Shown: piece by piece, positions 17,629-24,609 of the stretch
Layout of the letters: each line of letters begins with the position of its first letter
How positions within the stretch are numbered: position 1 is the stretch's first letter
Assembly (NCBI GenBank): GCA_944321505.1
Contig: CALULN010000007.1
Location: 1 to 48,837 of the forward strand
Origin: Candidatus Methanomethylophilaceae archaeon
GTDB lineage: Archaea > Thermoplasmatota > Thermoplasmata > Methanomassiliicoccales > Methanomethylophilaceae
DNA length: 48,837 nucleotides
Direction of reading: 5' to 3'
Made by a program: the position numbers and the translations under genes
The notes under the pieces: generated by a model
The model's input: the letters and a program-made list of their open reading frames with translations, nothing else
Databases searched by the model: none
What the model was told of the DNA's origin: nothing

Positions 17629-17658
17629 GATATTAACTATTTCCTTTTCAGTAACACC
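17629..17658 (-). promoter_or_regulatory. NikR-type operator of the cfbCAEDB operon
   Basis: On the minus strand it reads GGTGTTAC, 14 bp, TTAATATC (17658 to 17629). One half is perfect; the other matches 6 of 8 and doubles as the likely TATA element. Occupancy would block transcription of the F430 genes. Confidence 0.65.
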
Positions 17659-17689
17659 GTGTGCTACGGAAACGGGAAAACGTATGGCC

Positions 17690-18130
17690 TCAGTCCCTGA
17701 GGCCGATGTGGTGCATGATGCCGGTGCCGGGGGCGGCCATGGTGAGCTTGCCCCTCTTCACGCCCTTGATGGCCATCATGTCAGTGACCAGGTCCTTGAG
17801 GTCCTTCAGGCGGCCGTTGGAGACGATGATGTCCATGCGGTTCCTGTCGTCGAGGTAGATCCTGCTGGTGGTCAGCACAGTGTCCTTCCTGAAGGTGAGG
17901 ACGCCCTCGATCTTCTCCAGGATGTCCTTCGCATCGATGTCGAAGACGAACACCAGGACTCCCGTCATCACCATGTCCTCGTTCTTCCATTGGTTCTCGG
18001 CCAGGGAGTCGCGGACCAGGTCACGGAGGGCCTCGGAACGGCTCACGTAGCCCTTCTCCGAAATCGTCTTGTCGAACTGCTTGAGGAGTTCGGGTTCGAG
18101 TGAGACTCCGATGCGGGCGACGGTATCCAT
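17690..18130 (-). CDS. nikR: NikR-family regulator lacking canonical nickel ligands
   Basis: 146 residues: ribbon-helix-helix ([20 protein letters not shown], then [16 protein letters not shown]) followed by an ACT-like domain. Residues 58-106 align with E. coli NikR from memory without gaps over 49 positions, ending in the shared KGVKRGKL-like segment. The four high-affinity nickel ligands are replaced: H76 by Thr79, H87 by Arg90, H89 by Tyr92, C95 by Arg98. A C-terminal extension after residue 131 ends with MHH. The gene precedes the cfb operon and is itself preceded by one or two degenerate operators. It should be the factor reading the GTGTTAC sites, but how it senses metal is open. Confidence 0.85.
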   Translation of the reverse strand: MDTVARIGVSLEPELLKQFDKTISEKGYVSRSEALRDLVRDSLAENQWKNEDMVMTGVLVFVFDIDAKDILEKIEGVLTFRKDTVLTTSRIYLDDRNRMDIIVSNGRLKDLKDLVTDMMAIKGVKRGKLTMAAPGTGIMHHIGLRD

Positions 18131-18160
18131 GTTGTTACGGATTCACCGGTGTGTATTTCA
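18131..18160. promoter_or_regulatory. Degenerate NikR-type site at the nikR start
   Basis: GTTGTTAC, 14 bp, GTATTTCA: 7 of 8 and 5 of 8 matches to the half-site GGTRTTAC. It abuts the ATG at 18130. It suggests weak autoregulation. Confidence 0.4.
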
Positions 18161-18162
18161 TT

Positions 18163-18192
18163 CTTGCTACGGATGACTGAAAAAATACTACG
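18163..18192. promoter_or_regulatory. Second, weaker NikR-type site upstream of nikR
   Basis: CTTGCTAC, 14 bp, ATACTACG: 5 of 8 in each half, with spacing identical to the other sites and placed 32 bp from its neighbour. It overlaps a TATA-like GTATTTTTT on the minus strand. Only the spacing makes it credible. Confidence 0.25.
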
Positions 18193-18228
18193 CATTGCAT
18201 ACTGCCCGCAAACGGGATAAGCTCTCAG

Positions 18229-18813
18229 ATGCTCACAGAGGCCATGGACCCACAGGTTCCGCTGCGGATATTGAGGGATGGAGGCACCGTCGTCGACGGT
18301 TCTGAGGAGCACATGGCCATATGCGACCTCTCGGAGCGCGCCATAAGGATCACGTCGGAACTGAACACCGGCTACAAACCCCTGGAGGAGCGCCGGAGGC
18401 TGTTCTTCGAGCTCATCGGCAAGGAGGATGACGGGACCTTCCGCATCTTCCCTCCTTTCACCACGGACTGCGGCATGAACATCACCGTCGGGAGGAACGT
18501 CTTCATCAACTCCGGATGCAGGTTCCAGGACCAGGGCGGCATCGCCATCGGCAACGACGTCCTGATTGGTCACAACGTCATCATCGCCACCCTGAACCAC
18601 GACATGGCGGTTTCCAGGAGGGGCGACCTCATCGGCGCTCCCGTCACCATCGGCGACAGCGCATGGATCGGATCCGGATCCATAATCCTCCCGGGGGTCA
18701 CCGTGGGGAGGGGCGCCGTCGTCGGCGCCGGCTCCGTGGTGACGAAGGATGTCCCCGAGAGGGCGGTGGTGGTGGGCGTCCCTGCGAAGCAGGTCCGCAC
18801 CGTCGATGAATGA
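18229..18813 (+). CDS. Left-handed beta-helix O-acetyltransferase (LacA/NodL type)
   Basis: A 194-residue CoA-dependent sugar O-acetyltransferase-like protein. An N-terminal helical cap (YKPLEERRRLFFELIGK) is followed by hexapeptide repeats (ITVGRNVFINSG, IAIGNDVLIGHNVIIATLNHD, VTIGDSAWIGSGSIILPGVTVGR). The catalytic histidine is in TLNHDM. The acceptor is unknown. It is divergent from nikR across a 98-bp spacer and its stop directly abuts the stop of the convergent flavoprotein gene. Confidence 0.88.
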   Translation: MLTEAMDPQVPLRILRDGGTVVDGSEEHMAICDLSERAIRITSELNTGYKPLEERRRLFFELIGKEDDGTFRIFPPFTTDCGMNITVGRNVFINSGCRFQDQGGIAIGNDVLIGHNVIIATLNHDMAVSRRGDLIGAPVTIGDSAWIGSGSIILPGVTVGRGAVVGAGSVVTKDVPERAVVVGVPAKQVRTVDE

Positions 18814-19437
18814 TCAGCGGATGTAGTTCGTCATCACCTTCTGGGGGAGGGCCAGAGGCGGGATCCCCGCCTTCTTCCCGGCGTCGATGCACTTCATGAG
18901 CCAGGCCATGTTGCAACCGAGGGTGTACATGGTCTGCATCCCTTCAAGGTCCTGCTTCGCCTCCTCGGGGGTGTTGCCGTGGATCTGGTTCCAGTAGTTG
19001 GAGGATACGATGGGCATCCCGCAGATGGTGAAGTACTTGTTCAGCTGGTCGAAGGCCGCGGATGCACCGCCGCGCCTGCAGGAGACCACGGCTGCGCCGG
19101 GCTTCCCGCACATCCTCTTCCCCATGCCGGAGTAGAACAGCCTGTCCATGAACGCGGTGACCTGGCCGCTGGCACTGGCATAGTACACCGGGGATCCGAC
19201 GACCAAGGCGTCGAACTCGTCGGCTCTGTCCCTCAGGGCGTTGACGTCGTCGTCGATTACGCATCTGCCGGTCTTGTAGCATGACTTGCAGGCCCTGCAG
19301 CCCTCGATGGGCTTCCTGCCGATGTGGAAGATCTCCGCCTCCACGTCGTTGTCCCTGAGTCCGCGGGCAACCTCTTCCAGTGCGGTGTAGGTGCAGCCAT
19401 TCGCATTGGGGCTCCCGTTGATGAGCAATGCCTTCAT
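18814..19437 (-). CDS. Iron-sulfur flavoprotein family NAD(P)H:FMN reductase
   Basis: 207 residues. The flavodoxin-like FMN loop is NGSPNANGCTYTAL. Cysteines at 47, 50, 53 and 59 give CX2CX2CX5C, as in methanogen Isf. VVGSPVYYASASGQVTAFMDR is the flavin-contact segment. It may relay ferredoxin electrons to an oxidant or a small-molecule acceptor. It starts 23 bp after the MFS transporter stop and is probably co-transcribed with it. Confidence 0.82.
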   Translation of the reverse strand: MKALLINGSPNANGCTYTALEEVARGLRDNDVEAEIFHIGRKPIEGCRACKSCYKTGRCVIDDDVNALRDRADEFDALVVGSPVYYASASGQVTAFMDRLFYSGMGKRMCGKPGAAVVSCRRGGASAAFDQLNKYFTICGMPIVSSNYWNQIHGNTPEEAKQDLEGMQTMYTLGCNMAWLMKCIDAGKKAGIPPLALPQKVMTNYIR

Positions 19438-19460
19438 GGGTGCCCGGAGAGCGGACGGCC

Positions 19461-20654
19461 TTAGAAGCTTTGCGACTCGTTCCTCCAGCCGTGCCTCAGG
19501 CCGTGGACGCCCATGTAGATGAAGAAGCTCACCACGGCGATGCCGGCGCAGATGACGTACATCCGGCTGAACCCGCAGGAGGCGATTAGTATGCCCAGCA
19601 CAGAGGGTCCCAGGCCGCTGCCCAGGTCGGTGAAGGCGGCGAATGTGGAGGTGGTGACGCCGTAGCGGTGGGCGGGGCTCTTGGACACCACGATGGCCTG
19701 ACATATGGAGTAGACGATGGACATGCCGTATCCCATGAGGAATCCCGCCACGTACAGCATCAGGGCGTCGCTGACGCCGGAGAAGATCAGCATGCCGATG
19801 ACGAACACCACGTAAGCGGGGACCATGATGATGTTGGGTCCTCTGGCGTCGTATATCTTCCCGGTGGTGAGCCTGGAGATGACGGTTCCCGCGGACACCG
19901 CCAGGTAGAAGTACATGGCCGCTTCGACCAGGTCGATGGTCTCGGCGTAGGTGGAGATGTAGGACAGGACGCCGCTGTAGGCGAAGTAGAACACCATGGA
20001 GGTGACTGCGAGAGGGACGGCGGACATCTGCACAAGGTTCCTCAGGGAGAAGCTGTGGGCCTCGCCGATCTGAGTGGCGTCCAGGGTCTCCTCGGGGACC
20101 TTCAGCATGAGGGACAGCAGCAGAGCCAGGGAGTACATGACCAGTCCGACGGAGAACACCATGTCGTAGTTCCCGTCCCTGCCGAAGGCCATGCCCAGGA
20201 AGGGCCCGATGGCGGTGGCGATGGTGACGCTCAGGTAGAAGTATCCGAGTCCCTCGCCCCTCCTCTCGGCCGGCAGGATCTTCGCTATGATGTCCCCTGT
20301 GCAGGAGCTGGACAGCCCGTAGCACAGGCCGTGGAGCATGCGGATGACGTACAGCATCATCAGCGAGCTGACGAAGAAGTAGGTGCAGGACATGGCGAGG
20401 GCGGCGGCGAGGGCGATGATCAGCATCCTCTTCCTGCCGACCAGCTCGATGTACTTGCCCAGGAAGATCCTCGAGAGCAGGCCGCCGATGACGTACAGCC
20501 CCGCGGCGAGTCCCGCTTCCGCCTCCGTCGCTCCGAAGGTGACGGAGGCGAAGCCCACCATGTTGATGAGCAGGGTGAAATAGTTCAGCGAGCAGCATAG
20601 CGAGATGGACGCATCAAGCATGAAATCCTTGGTGAACAGCCTCGCTTTCTGCAT
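19461..20654 (-). CDS. Major facilitator superfamily transporter
   Basis: 397 residues with about 12 membrane segments. The loop 2-3 motif reads GKYIELVGRKRMLI, matching the MFS A motif G-x-x-x-D/E-R-x-G-R-K. There is a pseudo-repeat in the second half (GKIYDARGPNIIM). The cargo is not evident; drug or metabolite export is common for this subfamily. It is co-oriented with the downstream flavoprotein. GATTTGT (20699-20705) and ACAAATC (20725-20731), 19 bp apart, lie upstream and may be an operator. Confidence 0.88.
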   Translation of the reverse strand: MQKARLFTKDFMLDASISLCCSLNYFTLLINMVGFASVTFGATEAEAGLAAGLYVIGGLLSRIFLGKYIELVGRKRMLIIALAAALAMSCTYFFVSSLMMLYVIRMLHGLCYGLSSSCTGDIIAKILPAERRGEGLGYFYLSVTIATAIGPFLGMAFGRDGNYDMVFSVGLVMYSLALLLSLMLKVPEETLDATQIGEAHSFSLRNLVQMSAVPLAVTSMVFYFAYSGVLSYISTYAETIDLVEAAMYFYLAVSAGTVISRLTTGKIYDARGPNIIMVPAYVVFVIGMLIFSGVSDALMLYVAGFLMGYGMSIVYSICQAIVVSKSPAHRYGVTTSTFAAFTDLGSGLGPSVLGILIASCGFSRMYVICAGIAVVSFFIYMGVHGLRHGWRNESQSF

Positions 20655-20698
20655 GCCGAACGCTTACGATGGACTCGGATAAATACCCATATGTATCC

Positions 20699-20731
20699 GA
20701 TTTGTCACGTATTATCACGATTGTACAAATC
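20699..20731. promoter_or_regulatory. Inverted repeat upstream of the MFS gene
   Basis: GATTTGT and ACAAATC are perfect 7-bp arms separated by 19 bp, 45 bp before the MFS start codon. A TATA-like GTATTTATCC (minus strand, ~20690) lies between. It is a candidate repressor site. Confidence 0.35.
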
Positions 20732-20775
20732 AACGTCGTTTAAATTTGATGAGAGCGCAGGTTCCGGGAGAAACA

Positions 20776-20789
20776 GGGCCTGAAGGCCC
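20776..20789 (-). terminator. Hairpin after the DUF4139-like gene
   Basis: GGGCCT-GA-AGGCCC is a compact perfect hairpin 3 bp beyond the stop at 20793. On the transcribed strand it is followed by TGTTTCTCCC, so it may be a weak terminator. Confidence 0.4.
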
Positions 20790-20792
20790 CGG

Positions 20793-21782
20793 TCATATCC
20801 CGCGGTTCTGCTTGACGGCGTAGGAGAAGACGATCTCCTTCTCCCCTTCTCCGGGGACTGTGACCTCCCAGGAGACGACCCCTTCCGGCCCGGCGGAGCC
20901 TCCGCCGTAATCGGCATCGATGATGTTGAACCCGGGGCCGGAGACCGGGACCGATTCCTGCACTGCGAGGTCCTTCGCCTCCTTATGGCGGTTGGAGATG
21001 CGCACCCTCACGGTGTAGCGGTCGGCCGCACCCTGGGGCTCGACGCTCTCTTTCCTGGTCACGCCAATCAGCGCGTCTTGTGATACGGTGATGCGGACGA
21101 ATCCGTCTCCTTCCGCGGTCGGTGCCGCGGAGGCGGTCCCGTCTGCCAGCAAGGAGACGACCCTGCCGCGGACCGGCATCATCCCGCTCGGCACGTCTAC
21201 CGCCAGCACTCCGGTCCTCAGATGTGCGGGGAAGCACATCAGCCTTGGAGCATCCGGCAGCGGGGCATCCCCGTTCAGAGGTATCCTCGCGACGGACCTG
21301 GACGGCACGCGGGAGCCTGTGCGGCACTCCAGGGCGGTCTCCCCTTCGGAGGGGGATACGTCCGCGTTCATGGCACGGGCGAACATCGCGGGCCTCTCGG
21401 TTCCCAGCACCGGAGCGGGACGGCTCCCCAGAGAGCGGGCGACGAGGACCGGGGAATCCCAATCCCACAGCGTGGAGTTAGTCACCGAAGCGCACATGCG
21501 CATGGTGTTCCCCTTCTCGTCGTACTCGTACACCGGCGTCCAGCCGGAGGAGCGGAACACCGCGTCCACCTCCGCGGGGGATGATCCGGAGCTGTGGAAT
21601 CCCAGTTCCCTGTTGTCAGCATCCATGCCGAGCGTCCAGGGCGTCTCCGTGCCCGAGACGGTCACCCTGATGCAGTCGGGGTCTGCGTCCTCCGTCACCC
21701 TGAGGCTTCTGCCGGAGACGCGGAGCCTGACGTCCGCTCCCGAGAAGTACACACGGACCGAAGAAGGGGATGTATCTGCCAT
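20793..21782 (-). CDS. Beta-rich protein with DUF4139-like C-terminus
   Basis: 329 residues with no signal peptide or membrane helix. The last ~90 residues (RYTVRVRISNRHKEAKDLAV, later WEVTVPGEGEKEIVFSYAVK) look like the C-terminal beta-sandwich of DUF4139/MuiA-type proteins. The N-terminal part is polar and beta-predicted, and I do not recognise it. A TATA box TTTATAAT about 25 bp before the ATG predicts a leaderless monocistronic transcript. The function is unknown; MuiA-like proteins are linked only loosely to the envelope in bacteria. Confidence 0.65.
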   Translation of the reverse strand: MADTSPSSVRVYFSGADVRLRVSGRSLRVTEDADPDCIRVTVSGTETPWTLGMDADNRELGFHSSGSSPAEVDAVFRSSGWTPVYEYDEKGNTMRMCASVTNSTLWDWDSPVLVARSLGSRPAPVLGTERPAMFARAMNADVSPSEGETALECRTGSRVPSRSVARIPLNGDAPLPDAPRLMCFPAHLRTGVLAVDVPSGMMPVRGRVVSLLADGTASAAPTAEGDGFVRITVSQDALIGVTRKESVEPQGAADRYTVRVRISNRHKEAKDLAVQESVPVSGPGFNIIDADYGGGSAGPEGVVSWEVTVPGEGEKEIVFSYAVKQNRGI

Positions 21783-21816
21783 GGCGCACCCATGACTTCC
21801 CGATTATAAAGAGGGC

Positions 21817-21830
21817 GGCCCCGAGGGGCC
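21817..21830 (-). terminator. Hairpin with T-rich tail after the small winged-helix gene
   Basis: GGCCCC-GA-GGGGCC is a perfect hairpin 9 bp after the stop at 21839. It is followed on the transcribed strand by GCCCTCTTTATAATC, whose T-run also serves as the TATA box of the next gene. Confidence 0.6.
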
Positions 21831-21838
21831 TGAGTGTT

Positions 21839-22018
21839 TCACTGGGCGGGCTCCCACTTGCACCTGACGGGGGAGACGATGGCGCCCTCGGCCTTGAGCT
21901 CCTTGAACGCCTTGTCGATCTCCTTCCTGTCGATGCCGGTGGCCTTCTCCACCTCGCCGGCGCTCATGGGCTTGCCGGCCTCCTTCATTGCCTTGATGAC
22001 ATCATCCTTGACGGACAT
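21839..22018 (-). CDS. Small winged-helix protein (59 aa)
   Basis: MSVKDDVIKAMKEAGKPMSA starts a single compact winged helix; the recognition helix is GIDRKEIDKAFKELKAEG. It ends with the wing IVSPVRCKWEPAQ. ATG at 22018 is chosen because AGGTGATAGG, a strong ribosome binding site, precedes it. Proteins of this size and type are common in archaea and may be DNA-binding or structural. It lies 42 bp after the glutamate-synthase-like gene and may be co-transcribed. Confidence 0.75.
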   Translation of the reverse strand: MSVKDDVIKAMKEAGKPMSAGEVEKATGIDRKEIDKAFKELKAEGAIVSPVRCKWEPAQ

Positions 22019-22060
22019 CCTATCACCTGTCGAAGCATCATGGAGGTTGTATTTCAACAG

Positions 22061-23488
22061 TCACGCGTGACGCACATTAGCGTACTCCGCGATGTCGCGG
22101 TCGATGGTGACTATGTCGTCCATGGACAGGTCGTGGATGCTCCCGTGGCCGGTGATGCGTGCGAAGGTCCTGAGCTCCGCCGCCAGGGCATCGAAGTAGT
22201 TGCGGACCCTCTCCGCTCCGATCTCCGGGTCCAGGCGCGCGGTGAGCTCCGGGTCGTGGGTGGCTATGCCCATGGGGCACCTCCCGGATCCGCATATCCT
22301 GTACCTCTGGCATCCGAGGGCCATCAGCGGTGCTGACGCCAGTGCGACGGCGTCCGCGCCCATCGCGAGGGCTTTCGCCACATCCCCTCCGGTCCTCAGA
22401 CCGCCGGTTATAACGAGATCCTGGTCCATGCCGTGGGCGTCCATGTAGCGCCTCGCCCTGGCGAGGGCGTACACCGTCGGGACGGAGCTGTTGTCGCGGA
22501 GGAATCCCGGGGACGAACCTGTCGCCCCTCCCCTGCCGTCGATGGTGATAAAGTCGCATCCCGTCTTCGAGATGAACTCCAGGTCCCCTTCGATGTCCCC
22601 CGCGGCGATCTTGATGCCGATGGGCTTCCCTCCGGTGCGCTCCCTGAGCTGATTGACGAGTTTCCTCATATCCTCGGGTGAGCCGATGTCCTTGAACCTG
22701 GAGGGGCTGAGGATGTCCTGTCCCACCGGGCGCTGCCTCACCGCGGATATCACCTCGGTGACCTTGTTCCCCGGCAGGTGCCCGCCCATCCCCGGCTTGG
22801 TCCCCTGTCCGATCTTGATCTCCACCGCATCGCACCCCTCGAAGGTGGCGGTGGTGCAGCTGTACCTGTTGGGGACGTACTCGAAGATGTACCTGTGGGA
22901 CAGCCTCATCTCGTCCGGGAGGGCGCCGCCCTCTCCGCTGCACATCGCCGTCCCGGCTCTTGCGGAACCCATGGCGAGGGCCTTCTTCGCCTCGTAGGAT
23001 AGTGCGCCGAAGCTCATGTGGGAGACGAATGCGGGCATGCCGATGACCATGGGCTTCTCCGCCTTCTTCCCGATGACCGTTTCCAAGGAGACTTCGGCAT
23101 CATCGTCCAGGGGGAACCTGGACAGCTGGGCGCCCAGGATCAGTATCCTCTCGAATCCCACGTTCGGAGCCTGGGTGTCCATGGCCGCGGACGAGCTCCT
23201 GCCGGTGACGGCCATGCTGTGTATCTCGTCCATGGCCCCTCCGTCGGTCTGCACCAGCATCGGGTCGTAGGACAGGTCGATCGCTTCATCCGACTCGGCG
23301 GAAGGCTCGGTCGGTTCCTCTGTCTCCGTCACTTTCACCGCCGGGGCCTCTTCCCCTACCCTGACGAAGGCTGATTTCGGAGAGCGGCACAAAGGGCATC
23401 TCCAGTCGCCGGGGAGCTCGGAGAACGGGACGCCCTCCCTCTCCTCGTCGTAGAGCTCGCCGCATATGGAGCATCTGTAAACGGCCAT
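22061..23488 (-). CDS. Rubredoxin-fused glutamate synthase FMN/Fe-S domain protein
   Basis: 475 residues. An N-terminal rubredoxin (CSICGELYD to CPLC, ~residues 6-36) and an acidic linker are followed by the glutamate-synthase central/FMN barrel domain (FGALSYEAKKALAMGSARAG, KPGMGGHLPG, GRGGATGSSPG). The 3Fe-4S cysteine set is CQRYRICGSGRCPMGIAT. It lacks the glutaminase domain, as in archaeal split glutamate synthases, so it may be GltB-like using ammonia or a partner. It could also be another FMN oxidoreductase fed by rubredoxin. ATG at 23488 starts the rubredoxin. Confidence 0.85.
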   Translation of the reverse strand: MAVYRCSICGELYDEEREGVPFSELPGDWRCPLCRSPKSAFVRVGEEAPAVKVTETEEPTEPSAESDEAIDLSYDPMLVQTDGGAMDEIHSMAVTGRSSSAAMDTQAPNVGFERILILGAQLSRFPLDDDAEVSLETVIGKKAEKPMVIGMPAFVSHMSFGALSYEAKKALAMGSARAGTAMCSGEGGALPDEMRLSHRYIFEYVPNRYSCTTATFEGCDAVEIKIGQGTKPGMGGHLPGNKVTEVISAVRQRPVGQDILSPSRFKDIGSPEDMRKLVNQLRERTGGKPIGIKIAAGDIEGDLEFISKTGCDFITIDGRGGATGSSPGFLRDNSSVPTVYALARARRYMDAHGMDQDLVITGGLRTGGDVAKALAMGADAVALASAPLMALGCQRYRICGSGRCPMGIATHDPELTARLDPEIGAERVRNYFDALAAELRTFARITGHGSIHDLSMDDIVTIDRDIAEYANVRHA

Positions 23489-23520
23489 GCAACCGTGACG
23501 GTCTGCACGTAGAAAAACTG

Positions 23521-23730
23521 TCACTCCTCGTCAGGCACGAACTCCAGTATGTCGCCGGGTTGGCAGCCCAGGGCGATGCAGATGCCGTTGAGGGTGGAGA
23601 ACCGGATGGCGGAAATCTTGCCGGTCTTTATGTTCGAGAGGTTCACGTTGGAGATGCCCACCAGCTCCGCCAGCTGGTTCAGGGTCATCTTCCTGTCCGC
23701 CATCACGCGGTCGAGCCTCAGGACGATCAT
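23521..23730 (-). CDS. Small XRE-family transcriptional regulator
   Basis: 69 residues forming one Cro/CI-type helix-turn-helix: MTLNQLAELVGISNVNLSNI plus LNGICIALGCQPGDILEF. This small subgroup (YozG-like) habitually sits next to DUF2975 membrane proteins, as here with a 4-bp gap. It probably binds the 24-bp palindrome at 24431-24454 at the head of its operon. Confidence 0.88.
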   Translation of the reverse strand: MIVLRLDRVMADRKMTLNQLAELVGISNVNLSNIKTGKISAIRFSTLNGICIALGCQPGDILEFVPDEE

Positions 23731-23734
23731 GGTA

Positions 23735-24241
23735 TCACAGCGTCTCGTCGGATTCCTTCTGGAGCTGGGCTCCGTAGTCGAATATCAGCGCGACGCAGTA
23801 TGCCATGACGGCGATGATCACCATCATCAGGATGCGCCCCACGTCAAGGTGGTAGTCGATGGAGGTTAGCGAGGACGCCACGGCCTTGGCGATGGGCATG
23901 GCGATGGCCATGAACATCACCACATGCCCCATCAGCATGATCCTGTCGGAGTTCCTGCCGACGAAGGGCGTGTGGGATTCGGATATCTCCCTGAACACGG
24001 CAGCCGCCGTGCCCATGAGCACGGCCATCAGAGCCATGTCGGCCGCGCCGAAATAGGCGGCCACGGTGGTCTCCGTGGTCCCTCCGGCGTATTCGCGGAT
24101 GTCATCGAAGAGGGAGAGGCCCGGCATCGAACCCATGATTACGCATGTAGCGGCGAGCGCCGCGAGCACCACGGCGATAACGATGCACAGCAGGTAGAGC
24201 AGCCTGCTGATCCTCCGGATCCTCTCCATCCTGTCAGTCAT
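23735..24241 (-). CDS. DUF2975 membrane protein
   Basis: 168 residues with four predicted membrane segments: ~residues 12-35, ~54-75, ~98-118 and ~132-155. The sequence pattern and the XRE partner immediately downstream fit the DUF2975 family, whose function is unknown. The XRE/DUF2975 pair may form a membrane-sensor and regulator unit. The start codon is preceded by GATGAGGAT. Confidence 0.78.
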   Translation of the reverse strand: MTDRMERIRRISRLLYLLCIVIAVVLAALAATCVIMGSMPGLSLFDDIREYAGGTTETTVAAYFGAADMALMAVLMGTAAAVFREISESHTPFVGRNSDRIMLMGHVVMFMAIAMPIAKAVASSLTSIDYHLDVGRILMMVIIAVMAYCVALIFDYGAQLQKESDETL

Positions 24242-24250
24242 ATCCTCATC

Positions 24251-24385
24251 TCATGCGGGGCGCCCCTGGGCCTCCACCGAGGGGTACAGTCTGCTGAGGA
24301 GGATCAGGCAGTCGAGTTTCCTCTTCACGTACTCGTCCTGCGTGCTGTCCTCCGTCTTTTCGGGCTTATCGATGACCTCTGTCAT
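24251..24385 (-). CDS. 44-residue protein, first gene of the DUF2975/XRE operon
   Basis: The frame begins MTEVIDKPEKTEDSTQDEYV and ends SRLYPSVEAQGRPA, with an amphipathic middle (KRKLDCLILLSRLY). GAGGTGA lies 5 bp before the ATG, a strong ribosome binding site, and the stop is 9 bp before the DUF2975 start. I do not recognise it. The good ribosome binding site and operon position argue that it is real. Confidence 0.65.
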   Translation of the reverse strand: MTEVIDKPEKTEDSTQDEYVKRKLDCLILLSRLYPSVEAQGRPA

Positions 24386-24430
24386 TCCATTCACCTCTGA
24401 ATGACGGATTGGCTGATGTTTATTTAACGA

Positions 24431-24454
24431 TTATCATTAAATCATTAATGATAA
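24431..24454. promoter_or_regulatory. Perfect 24-bp palindrome at the DUF2975/XRE operon promoter
   Basis: TTATCATTAA and TTAATGATAA flank ATCA. It is next to a TATA-like TTTATTTAA and lies 46 bp upstream of the small first gene. It is most likely the operator of the XRE protein. It also resembles a Fur-type AT-rich box, but no Fur gene is in the window. Confidence 0.6.
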
Positions 24455-24609
24455 ACATGAATCAGAACGGCTCTATCCAGCATTGCACCGGCCGAGCGGG
24501 CATCCGTCCAAAATCAGCTGCCAGTGCGACAATCTCGATGAGCGTAGGGTCAGACGGGCGATACGGTGCCGTGAAGACACCTGCATCACCCGTCCGTCCG
24601 TTACCGGTC
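24455..24609. other. Gene-free spacer between two minus-strand operons
   Basis: I see no supported gene, RNA or terminator here. The segment separates the end of the nitrogenase-like operon from the DUF2975 promoter. Open frames overlap it only as shadows. Confidence 0.5.
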
